Origin: Lachnospiraceae bacterium NC2004
GTDB taxonomy: Bacteria > Bacillota > Clostridia > Lachnospirales > Lachnospiraceae
Direction of reading: 5' to 3'
Length of the DNA stretch: 64,000 nt
Assembly (NCBI GenBank): GCA_000621905.1
Contig: JHXB01000006.1
Span: forward strand, 115,804 to 179,803
The notes beneath the pieces were generated by a model. The model was not told where the DNA came from, searched no databases, and saw nothing but the letters and a program-made list of their open reading frames with translations. Made by a program: the position numbers and the translations under genes. How positions within the stretch are numbered: position 1 is the stretch's first letter; each line of letters opens with the position of its first letter. Positions 9,217 to 19,387 of this stretch are shown here, piece after piece.

Positions 9217-11226
9217 CTAAACAAGTATATTCTTTGCTCTGTTGTACTTAAATTGATACAATGAATCCTCCGCCTTAGACATTATATCTTTAAGCACAAC
9301 GCTATCATCACAGACAAATGTTGAAATACCCAAGCTGATACCTATCTCATAAGGTATGTCAGATGACTGATTAATCGCTTCAAGCTCCTTATCAATCTGG
9401 TCAATGTAATAATCTGCATCTTTACCTCTGCCAAGAGGGACGATTGCGACAAATGCGTTACCGCCCAACCTTCCGACAACACCGTCATGCCCCAAAACTT
9501 TCTTAAGCACGGTAGCTGCACTGTCTAAAGCTTTGTCTCCGGCCTCATGACCAAATTGAACATTAATAGTCTTAAGGTAATCTACATCTGCGTAAAATGC
9601 TGCCATCTCTTTACCTATATTACTTGCCACCTTAAGCAGCGCCTGTGCTTCAACTGCAAAGCCACGTCTGTTATAGGCTCCTGTTAAGTCATCTCTCTTA
9701 GAAACACTATCGAGCACTGAATTACTCTCATGAAGCTTCTTAGAAGTCTCCTCCTGTTTCTTAAGCATGTATATAAACTTCAATCCTAGACTCATCTGAT
9801 GGCAGATTGTCGGCAACGCCGTTACATCTTTGCTATTCATCTCACAGACCAGCACACCGTATTGCTCTTCCTGCAAGAAGAGAGGCATTATAAAGTAACT
9901 ATGTCTTTTGTCAGCAGGATAAAAATCATTGTTGAGAATATCTTCAAATAAAACGATCTGTTTATTTGGAGGCACTACCTCAACATCTTTGCCGTTCTGG
10001 ATAACCTTAAGGTACATTGACTTAGGACGCTTCCATGCGTCGCCGGCTCTATAAACCTTAGCATGCTCATAAAGATAGAGATAACTTGAACTAATTCCCA
10101 CACACTTTAAATTGCTTACCAGCTGAATAAGATTAACATCAGAACTTCCGTCCAACATCATCATATCTCGCTGCACAGCACCTAACATCCTCATCTTGTC
10201 AGCCACTTTCTGTTCTTTGGTGGTCTCGTGTGTATTAATCAAGATCTCCTCATCAATGTCAAATGCTGCCGGTGTCTCCTCATGTTCAGCTCCACAACCG
10301 CATGACCTTCTAATCAAAAGCTGAGTGAATACCTTTCTGTCTTCCAACTGCTTATTCCTCGCGTATCTTGAACACTCAAACATAGCCTCGTATCCTAAAG
10401 CTCTAGCATCTGCACTTACAGTAGTCAACGGTGGATTAAGTTCTTTGGCAACCTCGGCATTATCAAAGCCCATAACAGCAATATCTCTGCCCGGAACAAT
10501 ACCTCGTCTCTTAAATACCTTATACCCACCTACTGCCATCTGGTCATTGGCAAATACAATCGAATCTACACCCTCATCTAATAACTCTTCAACCTGTTCC
10601 TCGCAAAACTCGGTGAAATTACCATACTTAACCAACGACTCATCAAACGGTATCCTAAACTTCTCTAAAGTCTTCTTATACGCTCCAAGTCTGATTCTGG
10701 CGTCTTCATTCTCTTTGCTTCCGCTTACAAATCCAATCTTAGTCTTACCGTGCTCTGTAATCAAATGAGTAATTCCGTTAATCAAACCGCGCTCATTGTC
10801 GTACATAATTGATCTGTATTTATCAAGTTCCGCAGCAATCGTAATTACGGGAAGTCCTCTCTTCTCGAGCTCTGCAACCAATCTCATCTTCTCGCCCTGC
10901 TGCTTGATATCACCGGTACATCCCATCAAAACAAGGAGTATGTCTATATTATTCTCACTGGCATATTGGAAAATGTGATCGTATTGATACTCATAATTAA
11001 GCGTCCTAATATCAATATAAGTAGGCTGAAAGTATCTTCCCGGAAATACTAAAAGATCAAAATCATAATCTTCAGCTCCCTCTAATACACCCGATAAGAC
11101 ACCTTGGGCAAAATCATTGACAAGCCCGTCTACATAGTACCCGTCTTCACCAACGTGTTTAATTCTCTCACCGGCATCTTCGATTACTCTGTCAATAAAA
11201 TATCCAATCCTAAGTCTTTTCTCCAT
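9217..11226 (-). CDS. LacI-like sensor fused to a degenerate GGDEF domain
   Basis: This 669-aa soluble protein has an N-terminal periplasmic-binding-protein-like fold of the LacI/GalR sensor type (about 1-310, with FANDQMAVGGYKVFKRRGI and VMGFDNAEVA). It lacks a LacI DNA-binding helix-turn-helix and any membrane segment. A middle linker and a C-terminal GGDEF domain (about 505-669) follow. The signature is GGNAF (about 588-592) instead of GGDEF, so metal-binding and catalytic residues are lost, although the upstream YADVDYLK is kept. I infer a non-catalytic sensor or regulatory partner of the paralogue at 12264-14606. The lone Cys cluster RRSCGCG is shared by both. Confidence 0.85.
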   Translation of the reverse strand: MEKRLRIGYFIDRVIEDAGERIKHVGEDGYYVDGLVNDFAQGVLSGVLEGAEDYDFDLLVFPGRYFQPTYIDIRTLNYEYQYDHIFQYASENNIDILLVLMGCTGDIKQQGEKMRLVAELEKRGLPVITIAAELDKYRSIMYDNERGLINGITHLITEHGKTKIGFVSGSKENEDARIRLGAYKKTLEKFRIPFDESLVKYGNFTEFCEEQVEELLDEGVDSIVFANDQMAVGGYKVFKRRGIVPGRDIAVMGFDNAEVAKELNPPLTTVSADARALGYEAMFECSRYARNKQLEDRKVFTQLLIRRSCGCGAEHEETPAAFDIDEEILINTHETTKEQKVADKMRMLGAVQRDMMMLDGSSDVNLIQLVSNLKCVGISSSYLYLYEHAKVYRAGDAWKRPKSMYLKVIQNGKDVEVVPPNKQIVLFEDILNNDFYPADKRHSYFIMPLFLQEEQYGVLVCEMNSKDVTALPTICHQMSLGLKFIYMLKKQEETSKKLHESNSVLDSVSKRDDLTGAYNRRGFAVEAQALLKVASNIGKEMAAFYADVDYLKTINVQFGHEAGDKALDSAATVLKKVLGHDGVVGRLGGNAFVAIVPLGRGKDADYYIDQIDKELEAINQSSDIPYEIGISLGISTFVCDDSVVLKDIMSKAEDSLYQFKYNRAKNILV

Positions 11227-11257
11227 TTGCTCACCTCGTCAATTATAAAAATTGATC

Positions 11258-12235
11258 TTACCATCTCATCTTAACAAATCTGGTATTACATCCCGGACAC
11301 ACGATGGCTACTCTACCCTTCTTGCCTCGATTAGGAACTCTAACCTTCTTAGCGCATCCCGGGCAATCAAATATATAATATCTCTTATCACCGATTCGCT
11401 GCTCAACATGAGGTTCATCATCCTCAGTAGGTAGCGTGGTGCTTGCTTCTTTCTTCTCTGGAACGGGAGGAGTCTCGTTAACCTCTGTCTTAACAGGCGC
11501 AGGTTCCGGAGCTTTAACAGGCTCTGGCTCAGGCATTCTTACCGGTTCAGGCTCTGACTCAGGCATTCTTACCGGTTCAGACTCTGGCTCAGGAACTCTT
11601 ATAGGTTCAGGTTCCGGCGTCTTAACAGGCTCTACACTGATTGTAACATCTGTTGTACTTACCGGCGCAGGAGCGGGTGTACTCACTGCCTGAGTAGCAG
11701 GTGAAGAAACTTCCCTTCCCTCTCGCTTAGCCTTATATGCGTTCATCGCAGCAGTTCTTGCCTCCCACAAAGCATCCTCTCTCGCCTTCTTCTCGGCCTC
11801 TTCAGCCTTCTTGGCCTCTTCCTTCTTAATCTTGGCTTCTTTAGCTGAGTCAATCTTCTCCTTAACTCCGTTAACCATCTTCTTCTTGTCGGCATCCTTG
11901 ACCTCTTTGGCTTTGGTCTTAAAGAAACCTCCCATAGCCTTCAATAGATTAAACAGTCCTGCACACATGGCTTCAAACGCTTTATTCTCACCCTCATGAA
12001 ATGAAAGTGGAGAAAAACATCTGATGATTCCATAAACAATCAGCACTATACCTACTACCAATATCGGTATATTCCTGATAAACAAATCAATTATCAGAAG
12101 TATCGCGCCGACAATCCACAAGAATCCGCATAAGTTATCAGCAGGGCGCTTCTGCTTACCACCTGCCGTCTTAAGCCAAGTTCCCGTAACAAAGTCAACA
12201 ATTCCGGTTAACTTTTCGATGATCCCATTTAACAT
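11258..12235 (-). CDS. Membrane protein with Pro/Glu repeat and C-terminal zinc ribbon
   Basis: This 325-aa protein is not recognised as a named family. Two hydrophobic segments lie at about 32-72 ([15 protein letters not shown] and [14 protein letters not shown]). A Lys/Glu/Ala-rich likely coiled coil follows (about 105-170), then a Pro/Glu tandem repeat (about 195-260), and last a zinc-ribbon-like pair, [11 protein letters not shown] and CPGCNTRF. The layout suggests a membrane-anchored cytosolic stalk presenting a zinc domain. It lies between the two LacI-GGDEF genes, so a role with them is possible but unproven. Confidence 0.75.
   Translation of the reverse strand: MLNGIIEKLTGIVDFVTGTWLKTAGGKQKRPADNLCGFLWIVGAILLIIDLFIRNIPILVVGIVLIVYGIIRCFSPLSFHEGENKAFEAMCAGLFNLLKAMGGFFKTKAKEVKDADKKKMVNGVKEKIDSAKEAKIKKEEAKKAEEAEKKAREDALWEARTAAMNAYKAKREGREVSSPATQAVSTPAPAPVSTTDVTISVEPVKTPEPEPIRVPEPESEPVRMPESEPEPVRMPEPEPVKAPEPAPVKTEVNETPPVPEKKEASTTLPTEDDEPHVEQRIGDKRYYIFDCPGCAKKVRVPNRGKKGRVAIVCPGCNTRFVKMRW
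11501..11640 (-). repeat. Tandem repeat of 30 bp encoding Pro-Glu decapeptides
   Basis: Within the membrane/zinc-ribbon gene, CAGGCATTCTTACCGGTTCA recurs exactly 30 bp apart at 11531 and 11561, with degenerate copies on both sides. Each unit encodes a decapeptide like [10 protein letters not shown]. Copy number may vary between strains. Confidence 0.85.
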
Positions 12236-12263
12236 CCCGCTATCATCCTTTCAGCATCTCCCT

Positions 12264-14606
12264 CTAATAGATATCCTTCATATCTTTTTTATAAAGGATC
12301 TTAACTTTGCTCTTCTTCTCCTCGTAGAGCCTCTTATCTGCAGTATCCATAATATGTAAAATGTCTATGTCTTTGAAACAGGCAAATTCATAGAAGCCCA
12401 AACTTATTCCTATATAGTACTCCTTGTCATTAGCCTTATTCATATCGTAGACTATCTTATTGATACGCTTTCTCAATCTGTTCTCTATATCGTCATCGCC
12501 ATCAATATTGGCAAGAACTGCGAACTCGTCTCCGCCCATTCTTGCAACGATGTCCTTACTCTTAAATGCCTTCTTAAGAACATCTGCAATGAATTTGAGC
12601 GAATAATCTCCCTCTTCATGCCCAAACTTGTCGTTGACGAACTTTAGATTATCCATATCAGCATATACCGCTAACATCTTACTGCCTTGATTTCTAGGCT
12701 TTCTAATACGCTGATTAGCCTTAATACTAAACCCACGACGATTATAAATACCGGTAAGCTCATCAACCTTAGCAGCCTCATCAAGCTTAACATTGCTCTC
12801 CTGAATCTTCTTAAGACTCGCCTGAAGCTTCTCTTGCGTTACAGCCTGCTCTTTAAGAAGATGTATAATCTTAATCGCCGAAAACAACTGGTTAGTAATA
12901 GGCTTAACAAAATCAAAGTAATCCGGATCAACTTCTGAAATAAGCAATCCGTATTGCTCTAGCGCCGAGTAAAGTGGTGAAATCACCATTGTATATCTTC
13001 TGTCATCCGGCAAAAAATCGTTCCTAAATATCGAACTCGACAACACTTTCTGATCCTTATAAGCTAACGAATAAACCTCATCCTTATCGTGATAACCCTT
13101 AAGATAATAATACTTAGGTATCTCCCATTCGTCATCCTGACGGTGTATAATAGGCCGCTTATAAAGATATAAATAACTCGAATGCATATGCAATCTTGAA
13201 AGCTTATCTATAACGGTCCAGTAAATTGCGTCATCATCATGGTCATATATGAGCATATCCTGGGCAAATCTGTTAATCTGATTGTTGAGCTCGTCTATAT
13301 CTCTGTCCTTACGCCTTTCCTCCGCCCTGTTATACGCTCGCAAATGTCGGTAGAGCCCGCCACTCAGCTTAACAATGTCGAACTTGTTCTCATCTGTCGA
13401 ATCGTGAAGACTAAATATCTTCTCTGTAAATATTTCAAATGATTTGAGTACATTTTCAACACTTATATAATGTCCGACATCCTCCATCATATCGATGAAG
13501 CGGTCTGCAACCATCTCTCTGTTGTAATCGTTAAGCTCGTCCTTGTCGTACAAATCAACAATATCCGTAAGGAACTCCTTAACTTTCTCCTTAACTAAAA
13601 CAATATGTGGTGCACTCTTACTGTGACGACAAAACAGTGCGTCTACTAATATATCTACCACTATTTTGTAATCTTTAGTGTTCTTTAACAACTCTCTCGT
13701 ATCATCATCAAGATCGGCCCCTGTAAATATATTACATCCACACGATCCTCTCTGAATCATGTTACTAGGAACAACACTGTGTGTCTCCATCTTAACTTCA
13801 ATCTGGTTGACTATGTCAAGCACAGCCTGTTGTCCTATCGCACTAGGATCTGCACTGACTGTTGTAAGGTTAGGAACAAGCTCCGTACAACATGGTGCAT
13901 TATCAAACCCTGTAACAAATATATCGATTCCAGGCTTCTTGCCTATGCTCTCTATAGCTTTATAAACACCGATTGCCATCTGGTCATTGGCACAAGCTAT
14001 AGCCTGAATATCCGGATGTCTGTTGATTAACTCTAAGGTAACCTCTTCGCTGTACTCAGAGAAATTACCGTAGACAACATAGCTGTCATCCAAATCTAAA
14101 CCATGCTCCCTTATAACATCCTGATATACTCCAAGTCTCTCCTGTGCATCAACATTGGTCTTAGGGCCGCTTAAAAATCCAAGTTTGGTAACCTTGTGTC
14201 CGGTAATCAAGTGCTCCAAGGTCTCTCTAAGTCCTGATCTGTTGTCAACTACAACATTACTGTAACCACCAATCTCCGAACCAAGCAACAAGACCGGAAT
14301 GTCTTCGTATTTGCTAAGGAAACGCATCTTGTCATCATCGCTTAACGATGTACCAATCGTTCCAAGTGTAACAATAAGGCCGTCCATATCACCCAATGTC
14401 GGAAGGTCGAAAATAGTATTATATTGGTAATCGAAAGAACTGCGCTCTTTGTCATGGTACTCTGTGCCTAAGTATCTACCCGGGAATATAAACAGGTTGA
14501 CATCTTTATATTCAGCACCGAGTACGGCTCCGTTACAAACAGCACGGTCGTAAGAATCAGCAAGTTCTGATACTATCAAACCAATGTTAAGCTTGTCGTT
14601 GGCCAT
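12264..14606 (-). CDS. LacI-like sensor fused to an intact GGDEF domain (putative diguanylate cyclase)
   Basis: The ATG at 14606, with GGAGGGGAG upstream, is preferred over the longer frame to 14636, giving 780 aa. An N-terminal LacI/GalR-type sensor lobe pair (about 1-300) has no DNA-binding domain. A Cys cluster (RGSCGCN), a long helical linker and a C-terminal GGDEF domain (about 615-780) follow. VYADMDNLKFVNDKFGHEEGD and MGGDEF (about 691-695) are intact, so c-di-GMP synthesis is expected. No RxxD inhibitory site is seen upstream of the motif. The ligand is probably a small sugar-like molecule by family analogy. It is a paralogue of 9217-11226. Confidence 0.87.
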   Translation of the reverse strand: MANDKLNIGLIVSELADSYDRAVCNGAVLGAEYKDVNLFIFPGRYLGTEYHDKERSSFDYQYNTIFDLPTLGDMDGLIVTLGTIGTSLSDDDKMRFLSKYEDIPVLLLGSEIGGYSNVVVDNRSGLRETLEHLITGHKVTKLGFLSGPKTNVDAQERLGVYQDVIREHGLDLDDSYVVYGNFSEYSEEVTLELINRHPDIQAIACANDQMAIGVYKAIESIGKKPGIDIFVTGFDNAPCCTELVPNLTTVSADPSAIGQQAVLDIVNQIEVKMETHSVVPSNMIQRGSCGCNIFTGADLDDDTRELLKNTKDYKIVVDILVDALFCRHSKSAPHIVLVKEKVKEFLTDIVDLYDKDELNDYNREMVADRFIDMMEDVGHYISVENVLKSFEIFTEKIFSLHDSTDENKFDIVKLSGGLYRHLRAYNRAEERRKDRDIDELNNQINRFAQDMLIYDHDDDAIYWTVIDKLSRLHMHSSYLYLYKRPIIHRQDDEWEIPKYYYLKGYHDKDEVYSLAYKDQKVLSSSIFRNDFLPDDRRYTMVISPLYSALEQYGLLISEVDPDYFDFVKPITNQLFSAIKIIHLLKEQAVTQEKLQASLKKIQESNVKLDEAAKVDELTGIYNRRGFSIKANQRIRKPRNQGSKMLAVYADMDNLKFVNDKFGHEEGDYSLKFIADVLKKAFKSKDIVARMGGDEFAVLANIDGDDDIENRLRKRINKIVYDMNKANDKEYYIGISLGFYEFACFKDIDILHIMDTADKRLYEEKKSKVKILYKKDMKDIY

Positions 14607-14659
14607 GTTGCTCTCCCCTCCATCTCCGAATATCAATGCACCGATATAATCAACTGATA

Positions 14660-15874
14660 TTACTGCCTATAATCACTCAAGAAATCTCTTAATCTAACCA
14701 TAGAGGTCTTAAGAGTCTCCATATTAGGCAGATATACAATTCTGAAGTGGTCAGGCATATGCCAGTTAAATCCTGTACCACAAGTAACCAATATCTTCTT
14801 ACTCTTTAAGAAATCAAGAGCGAACTGCTCGTCATCCGTAATGTTAAACTTCTCTATATCAAGTTTAGGGAAAATGTAAAATGCTGCCTTAGGCTTGACA
14901 ACCGAAACTCCCGGAATGCTTGAAAGAGCATTGTAAATGTACTCTCTCTGCTCGTATATACGCCCGCCCGGAAGAAGGAGCTCATCAACACTCTGATATC
15001 CTCCAAGTGCAGTCTGTACAATACTCTGCGCAGGAACATTTGAGCAAAGTCTCATTGATGATAAAAGCTTCAAGCCCTCTATATATCCTTGAACTCTAGA
15101 CTTGTCTCCCGTCAAACACATCCAGCCTACTCTAAATCCCGCAACTCTGTGTGACTTACTGAGTCCGTTAAATGATACGGTAAAGAGGTCTGGACAAAGA
15201 GAAGAGATAGCAGTGTGCTGAAGCCCATCCATAACAAGTCTGTCATATATCTCATCTGCAAATATGATAAGATTGTTCTGTCTTGCAATCTCACATATCT
15301 CAAGCAACAAATCCTTAGGATATAAAGCTCCGGTAGGATTGTTAGGATTGATAACGACAATACCCTTGGTATTAGGAGTAATCTTGCTCTTGATATCATC
15401 AATGTCAGGATACCATTCTGCCTGCTCATCACAAACATAGTGAACCGCAGTACCACCTGCCAAAGTAATCGAAGCAGTCCAAAGCGGATAGTCAGGCATA
15501 GGAACCAATATCTCATCTCCACCGTCTAACAATCCTTGCATTGACATGGTAATAAGCTCACTTACACCGTTACCTGTATAGATATCATCAACATCAACAT
15601 TAGGTATCTTCTTAAGCTGGCAATACTGCATTATCGCCTTACGAGCTGAGAAAAGTCCTTTAGAATCTGAGTATCCTTCAGAATCTCTGAGATTTAAAAT
15701 CATGTCCTTAATAATCTCATCAGGGGCTTCAAAGCCAAATGGAGCTGGGTTACCGATGTTAAGTTTTAAGACATCCATACCCTCCGCTATCATTCTGTTA
15801 GCCTCATCCATAACAGGACCTCTTATGTCATAACAAACGTTGTCTAATTTTCTTGATTTGGTATATTCTTTCAT
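14660..15874 (-). CDS. alaA: Glutamate-pyruvate aminotransferase, AlaA type
   Basis: This 404-aa class-I/II PLP aminotransferase matches AlaA closely in remembered landmarks: NVCYDIRGPV near the start, KLNIGNPAPFGFEAPDEI, INPNNPTGALY, ADEIYDRL, and the PLP lysine in FNGLSKSHRVAGFR (about K240). It makes alanine from pyruvate and glutamate. Its position among leucine and isoleucine/valine genes fits amino-acid supply from pyruvate. Confidence 0.93.
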   Translation of the reverse strand: MKEYTKSRKLDNVCYDIRGPVMDEANRMIAEGMDVLKLNIGNPAPFGFEAPDEIIKDMILNLRDSEGYSDSKGLFSARKAIMQYCQLKKIPNVDVDDIYTGNGVSELITMSMQGLLDGGDEILVPMPDYPLWTASITLAGGTAVHYVCDEQAEWYPDIDDIKSKITPNTKGIVVINPNNPTGALYPKDLLLEICEIARQNNLIIFADEIYDRLVMDGLQHTAISSLCPDLFTVSFNGLSKSHRVAGFRVGWMCLTGDKSRVQGYIEGLKLLSSMRLCSNVPAQSIVQTALGGYQSVDELLLPGGRIYEQREYIYNALSSIPGVSVVKPKAAFYIFPKLDIEKFNITDDEQFALDFLKSKKILVTCGTGFNWHMPDHFRIVYLPNMETLKTSMVRLRDFLSDYRQ

Positions 15875-15917
15875 AAATGATACCGTCCTTTCAAAATTTA
15901 TAATCCTGATTCAACTA

Positions 15918-17387
15918 TCAGCCACCTGAGTAAATCTTGGACATCTTGGCCTTCTTGTCATAAGCAGGATTATTAGGGTCCTGATAAACAACAACAGGCA
16001 TTTCTTTCTCAACTGTATTGAAAATGCTTTCTGCCATTGAAAGAGGCAGATTCACGCATCCATGAGAACCGTTCTTCTTGTAGATATCTCCACCAAACTG
16101 ATTTCTCCATGAAGCATCGTGTAATCCTATATTACCGAAAAATGGTATAAAGTACATAACATCAGACGAATAATTCTCTCCAACAAGTGCAACCTTGTGA
16201 TTCTTGTAGGTATGATCCTTGTAAGTAATCGAGTACACTCCGGGTGGTGTGTATGAATTATTCTTACCGGTTACACAGTCACTCTCATCAACGAGCTTGC
16301 CATCCTTGTACAGAAAAACATGCTGCATCGAGAGATTAACCTCGACATATGTGTCTCCGATATCATTATCACCGTAGGCCATCGCCTTCTGATGATAAAC
16401 AGGCTCCTGCGGTGTGGAATCACCCTTTTTGATGAATTCCTTCATAGCCTTTATGGTCTCGCCTTCATCAATCCACCATCCGTAATCTCCGCCCTCAACA
16501 GTCACTTCATAACCATAGCTGCTCTTGAACTTTCTTGATTCGAAGATAGTGTTGTATTTTCTGGACATCTCAGTAACATATGCAACCATCGCATCTCTTA
16601 CAAATGTCACCTTAAATGTATCCTGATCAACATTTATAAATGAGCTGATTGTATCACTGTCAAGTGGAAAGTTCTCTGTATCAAACTTAAAACCGCCCGT
16701 CGCCGTCACATACTTGGAAGCCTTGTTACAAGCATTAACAACATCCTCATCCTCGGCCAGGTGCTTAGGGTTGATATAAACTTCCTCATCCTCTAAGACA
16801 ACCTTGTCCTTGAGAGCCAAGATAGCGTCGTTAAGTACGCTCTTAAGCTTATCTCTGTCAATCTTGGTCCCCATGTCGTGAGGATTGATAACATAGGTCG
16901 CATCTGCGCTGGAGTAAGTAACCGTAGCATCAACCGGATCTCTTAACACATCTTTGTCAAATGCAGTAAGCCCATCCATAGTGCCATCAAGCATATTCTC
17001 ATCAAGCGAAACCGTAACACCGACATTTCTGTCGACCGGCTTGAATCCGGTAATCGGCCACTTCAAAGGTGATTGAAGATCGTAAAGAGTGTCCATCGTT
17101 GAATCAAATTCAACCTCGATTCCAACATCCTTACCGACTATTGAATCTTCGTGATCCTCTCTCTCAACAATCTTAATCTCATAATTCTTAACTTCGTCTC
17201 TTATGGCCTCCTTGGCCTGATCCACGTTCTTGAAGCTGCACCTGACTCCGTTGATGATAGTTCCCGGAACATAATGCTTCCTGAAATATACTGCTCCTCC
17301 TACGTAAATAACCAGGAGCGCGACAATTACAGCAAAAATCGCTACCTTCGCTGTACCGCCGCCTCTTTGGTAATGTTCAAATTCCAT
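15918..17387 (-). CDS. Membrane-anchored L,D-transpeptidase (YkuD)
   Basis: This 489-aa protein has one N-terminal membrane segment (about 14-32, VAIFAVIVALLVIYVGGAVYF). Peptidoglycan-binding-like modules fill about 40-340. A C-terminal YkuD catalytic domain carries the signature IGLHDASW followed by GSHGCVNLP, with Cys444 the expected nucleophile. It would form 3-3 peptidoglycan cross-links or attach proteins to the wall, outside the membrane. It starts 22 nt after leuD and may share its transcript. Confidence 0.92.
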   Translation of the reverse strand: MEFEHYQRGGGTAKVAIFAVIVALLVIYVGGAVYFRKHYVPGTIINGVRCSFKNVDQAKEAIRDEVKNYEIKIVEREDHEDSIVGKDVGIEVEFDSTMDTLYDLQSPLKWPITGFKPVDRNVGVTVSLDENMLDGTMDGLTAFDKDVLRDPVDATVTYSSADATYVINPHDMGTKIDRDKLKSVLNDAILALKDKVVLEDEEVYINPKHLAEDEDVVNACNKASKYVTATGGFKFDTENFPLDSDTISSFINVDQDTFKVTFVRDAMVAYVTEMSRKYNTIFESRKFKSSYGYEVTVEGGDYGWWIDEGETIKAMKEFIKKGDSTPQEPVYHQKAMAYGDNDIGDTYVEVNLSMQHVFLYKDGKLVDESDCVTGKNNSYTPPGVYSITYKDHTYKNHKVALVGENYSSDVMYFIPFFGNIGLHDASWRNQFGGDIYKKNGSHGCVNLPLSMAESIFNTVEKEMPVVVYQDPNNPAYDKKAKMSKIYSGG

Positions 17388-17409
17388 CTAAAATCACCTC
17401 TAGTATCTA

Positions 17410-17901
17410 TTAAAGCTTCTTGTTATTGATATAATTAACAAGTCCTTCTGACTTAATAATCTCCTGAATAAAAGGTGGGAATGACTGTCCCTGATATTCC
17501 TTACCGGTTGTTCTGTCATAAATCTTACCGCTGTCAAAATCTATCTCAACATCATCACCTGCGTTGATCTCTCTTGCAGCGTCAGGGCACTCAATGATAG
17601 GAAGTCCTATGTTGATTGAGTTTCTGTAGAATATTCTTGCAAATGTCTCCGCAATAACGCAAGCAATTCCGCTCGCCTTAATCGCGATAGGCGCATGCTC
17701 TCTTGACGAACCGCAACCAAAATTCTTGCCGGCAACCATGATGTCGCCTTCCTTAACCTTATTAACAAATTCCTTATCGATATCTTCCATACAGTTCTTA
17801 GCAAGTTCCTTAGGGTCTGATGAATTAAGATATCTTGCAGGAATTATTACGTCTGTATCTACATCGTCACCATACTTATGTACTGTACCATGTGCATTCA
17901 T
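17410..17901 (-). CDS. leuD: 3-isopropylmalate dehydratase, small subunit
   Basis: This 163-aa subunit pairs with LeuC to isomerise 2- to 3-isopropylmalate. [13 protein letters not shown] and the swivel-domain motif [12 protein letters not shown] are intact. The short length is the prokaryotic two-gene form. It follows leuC by 18 nt, so the two are surely co-transcribed. Confidence 0.96.
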   Translation of the reverse strand: MNAHGTVHKYGDDVDTDVIIPARYLNSSDPKELAKNCMEDIDKEFVNKVKEGDIMVAGKNFGCGSSREHAPIAIKASGIACVIAETFARIFYRNSINIGLPIIECPDAAREINAGDDVEIDFDSGKIYDRTTGKEYQGQSFPPFIQEIIKSEGLVNYINNKKL

Positions 17902-17919
17902 GTCTAATCCTCCAATCTA

Positions 17920-19185
17920 TTATAAGCCTAAATCAGCAGGCTCGCTTATCTTACCGGTAATCGCTGAAGCTGCAGCAACTGCAGGGCTTGCAAGATATAC
18001 CTCACTGTCAACATGTCCCATACGACCTACGAAGTTACGGTTGGTAGTAGCAACCGCTCTCTCTCCTGCAGCCAATATACCCATATGTCCGCCAAGACAA
18101 GGACCGCAAGTAGGTGTAGAAACAACAGCTCCTGCTTCAACAAACGTTCTTAAGTATCCCTTCTCGATACACTCAAGATAAATCTGCTGTGTTGCAGGGA
18201 TAACGATAACTCTTACTCCCTTAGCAACCTTTCTGCCCTTAAGGATATCTGCGGCAATCTGCATATCGCTGATGTGACCGTTAGTACAAGAACCGATAAC
18301 AACCTGATCAATCTTAACGTCACCGGCCTCTTTAACAGGCTTAGTATTCTCCGGCAAATGTGGAAATGCAACCACAGGTGTGAGAGTTGAAAGATCTATC
18401 TCATAAACCTCATCGTAAGGAGCATCTTCGTCTGCCTCATACTCCTTCCACTCTCTTGTGCCATGCTCTTTAAGGTACTCTCTGGTGATATCATCAACAG
18501 GGAAGATACCGTTCTTGGCACCACACTCTATAGCCATGTTAGACATTGAGAATCTGTCATCCATAGAAAGATACTGTATACCGTCACCGGCAAACTCTAA
18601 AGATCTGTATAACGCACCATCAACACCAATCATACCGATGATAGTCAAAATGATGTCCTTACCGCTGATCCACTTAGCCGGCTTGTTCTTCAAAACGAAC
18701 TTCAAGGCAGAAGGCACTTTAAACCACGCCTCGCCTGTAACCATACCTACAGCCATATCTGTACTTCCAACACCTGTTGAAAATGCACCGACTGCACCGT
18801 ATGTACATGTATGAGAGTCAGCTCCTATGATACAGTCGCCTGCAACAACCAATCCCTTCTCAGGAAGGAGCGCATGCTCAATACCCATAGAACCTACGTC
18901 ATAGAAATTAGTGATGTCATTGTCGTTAGAGAATTCACGAACGCATTTACAATGCTCCGCGCTCTTGATGTCCTTGTTAGGGGTAAAGTGATCCATAACA
19001 AGAGCAACCTTATCCTTATCAAATACTTCCTTCTTCTTGAAATTGTCCAGGGCATGAATAGCTACCGGTGAGGTAACATCATTACCGAGAACAAGGTCCA
19101 ACTTAGCTTCAATAAGCTGTCCTGCCTGACATGATTCAAGACCTGCATGAGCAGCAAGAATCTTCTGTGTCATCGTCATACTCAT
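17920..19185 (-). CDS. leuC: 3-isopropylmalate dehydratase, large subunit
   Basis: This 421-aa aconitase-family protein carries the 4Fe-4S cluster. Ligand cysteines appear in [11 protein letters not shown] and [34 protein letters not shown] is the family substrate motif. It begins the leuC-leuD transcript, with promoter upstream and a strong GGAGGA ribosome site. Confidence 0.96.
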   Translation of the reverse strand: MSMTMTQKILAAHAGLESCQAGQLIEAKLDLVLGNDVTSPVAIHALDNFKKKEVFDKDKVALVMDHFTPNKDIKSAEHCKCVREFSNDNDITNFYDVGSMGIEHALLPEKGLVVAGDCIIGADSHTCTYGAVGAFSTGVGSTDMAVGMVTGEAWFKVPSALKFVLKNKPAKWISGKDIILTIIGMIGVDGALYRSLEFAGDGIQYLSMDDRFSMSNMAIECGAKNGIFPVDDITREYLKEHGTREWKEYEADEDAPYDEVYEIDLSTLTPVVAFPHLPENTKPVKEAGDVKIDQVVIGSCTNGHISDMQIAADILKGRKVAKGVRVIVIPATQQIYLECIEKGYLRTFVEAGAVVSTPTCGPCLGGHMGILAAGERAVATTNRNFVGRMGHVDSEVYLASPAVAAASAITGKISEPADLGL

Positions 19186-19218
19186 AATATAGTCCTCCTT
19201 TAAAACACGCTTATCAAT

Positions 19219-19247
19219 ATTTTACACTTTTTTTACTGATGTTGCAA
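19219..19247 (-). promoter_or_regulatory. Putative leuC-leuD promoter
   Basis: TTGCAA (19242-19247), a 17-bp spacer and TAAAAT (19219-19224) on the minus strand lie about 35 nt before leuC. The -35 box is in ACTTGCAA, as at leuB. No T-box or leader-peptide attenuator is evident. Confidence 0.6.
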
Positions 19248-19274
19248 GTAATCAGCGCACTTTTATGCAACTAT

Positions 19275-19353
19275 CCATGTCATTCTGGGCCACCCACCCT
19301 GTCATGACTTCGCGAAGCGAAGAATCTTTATCCCGAGTGCAACGAGTGATAAC
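19275..19353. repeat. Possible dispersed intergenic repeat
   Basis: This GC-richer patch upstream of leuC reads GTCATTCTGGGCCACCC, then CTTCGCGAAGCGAAGAATC, then a direct repeat CGAGTG-CAA-CGAGTG. It resembles the GTCATTCTGAGCG/GCGAAGAATCT family of intergenic repeats found in many bacterial genomes. Only one copy occurs here, so this is by resemblance only. Confidence 0.4.
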
Positions 19354-19380
19354 AAAAAAGAGACACACCTCGTGCGTCTC
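19354..19380 (-). terminator. Terminator after the MotE-like gene
   Basis: On the minus strand GAGACGCAC, loop GAG, GTGTGTCTC and TTTTTT form a hairpin with one wobble pair, just after the stop at 19388. It separates this transcript from leuC-leuD. Confidence 0.8.
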
Positions 19381-19387
19381 TCACTAA

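Noticed and set aside
19186..19387. T-box or leader-peptide attenuator before leuC
   Set aside because: I found no T-box sequence, specifier hairpin or Leu-codon run; only a promoter, a repeat-like patch and the upstream terminator are visible.
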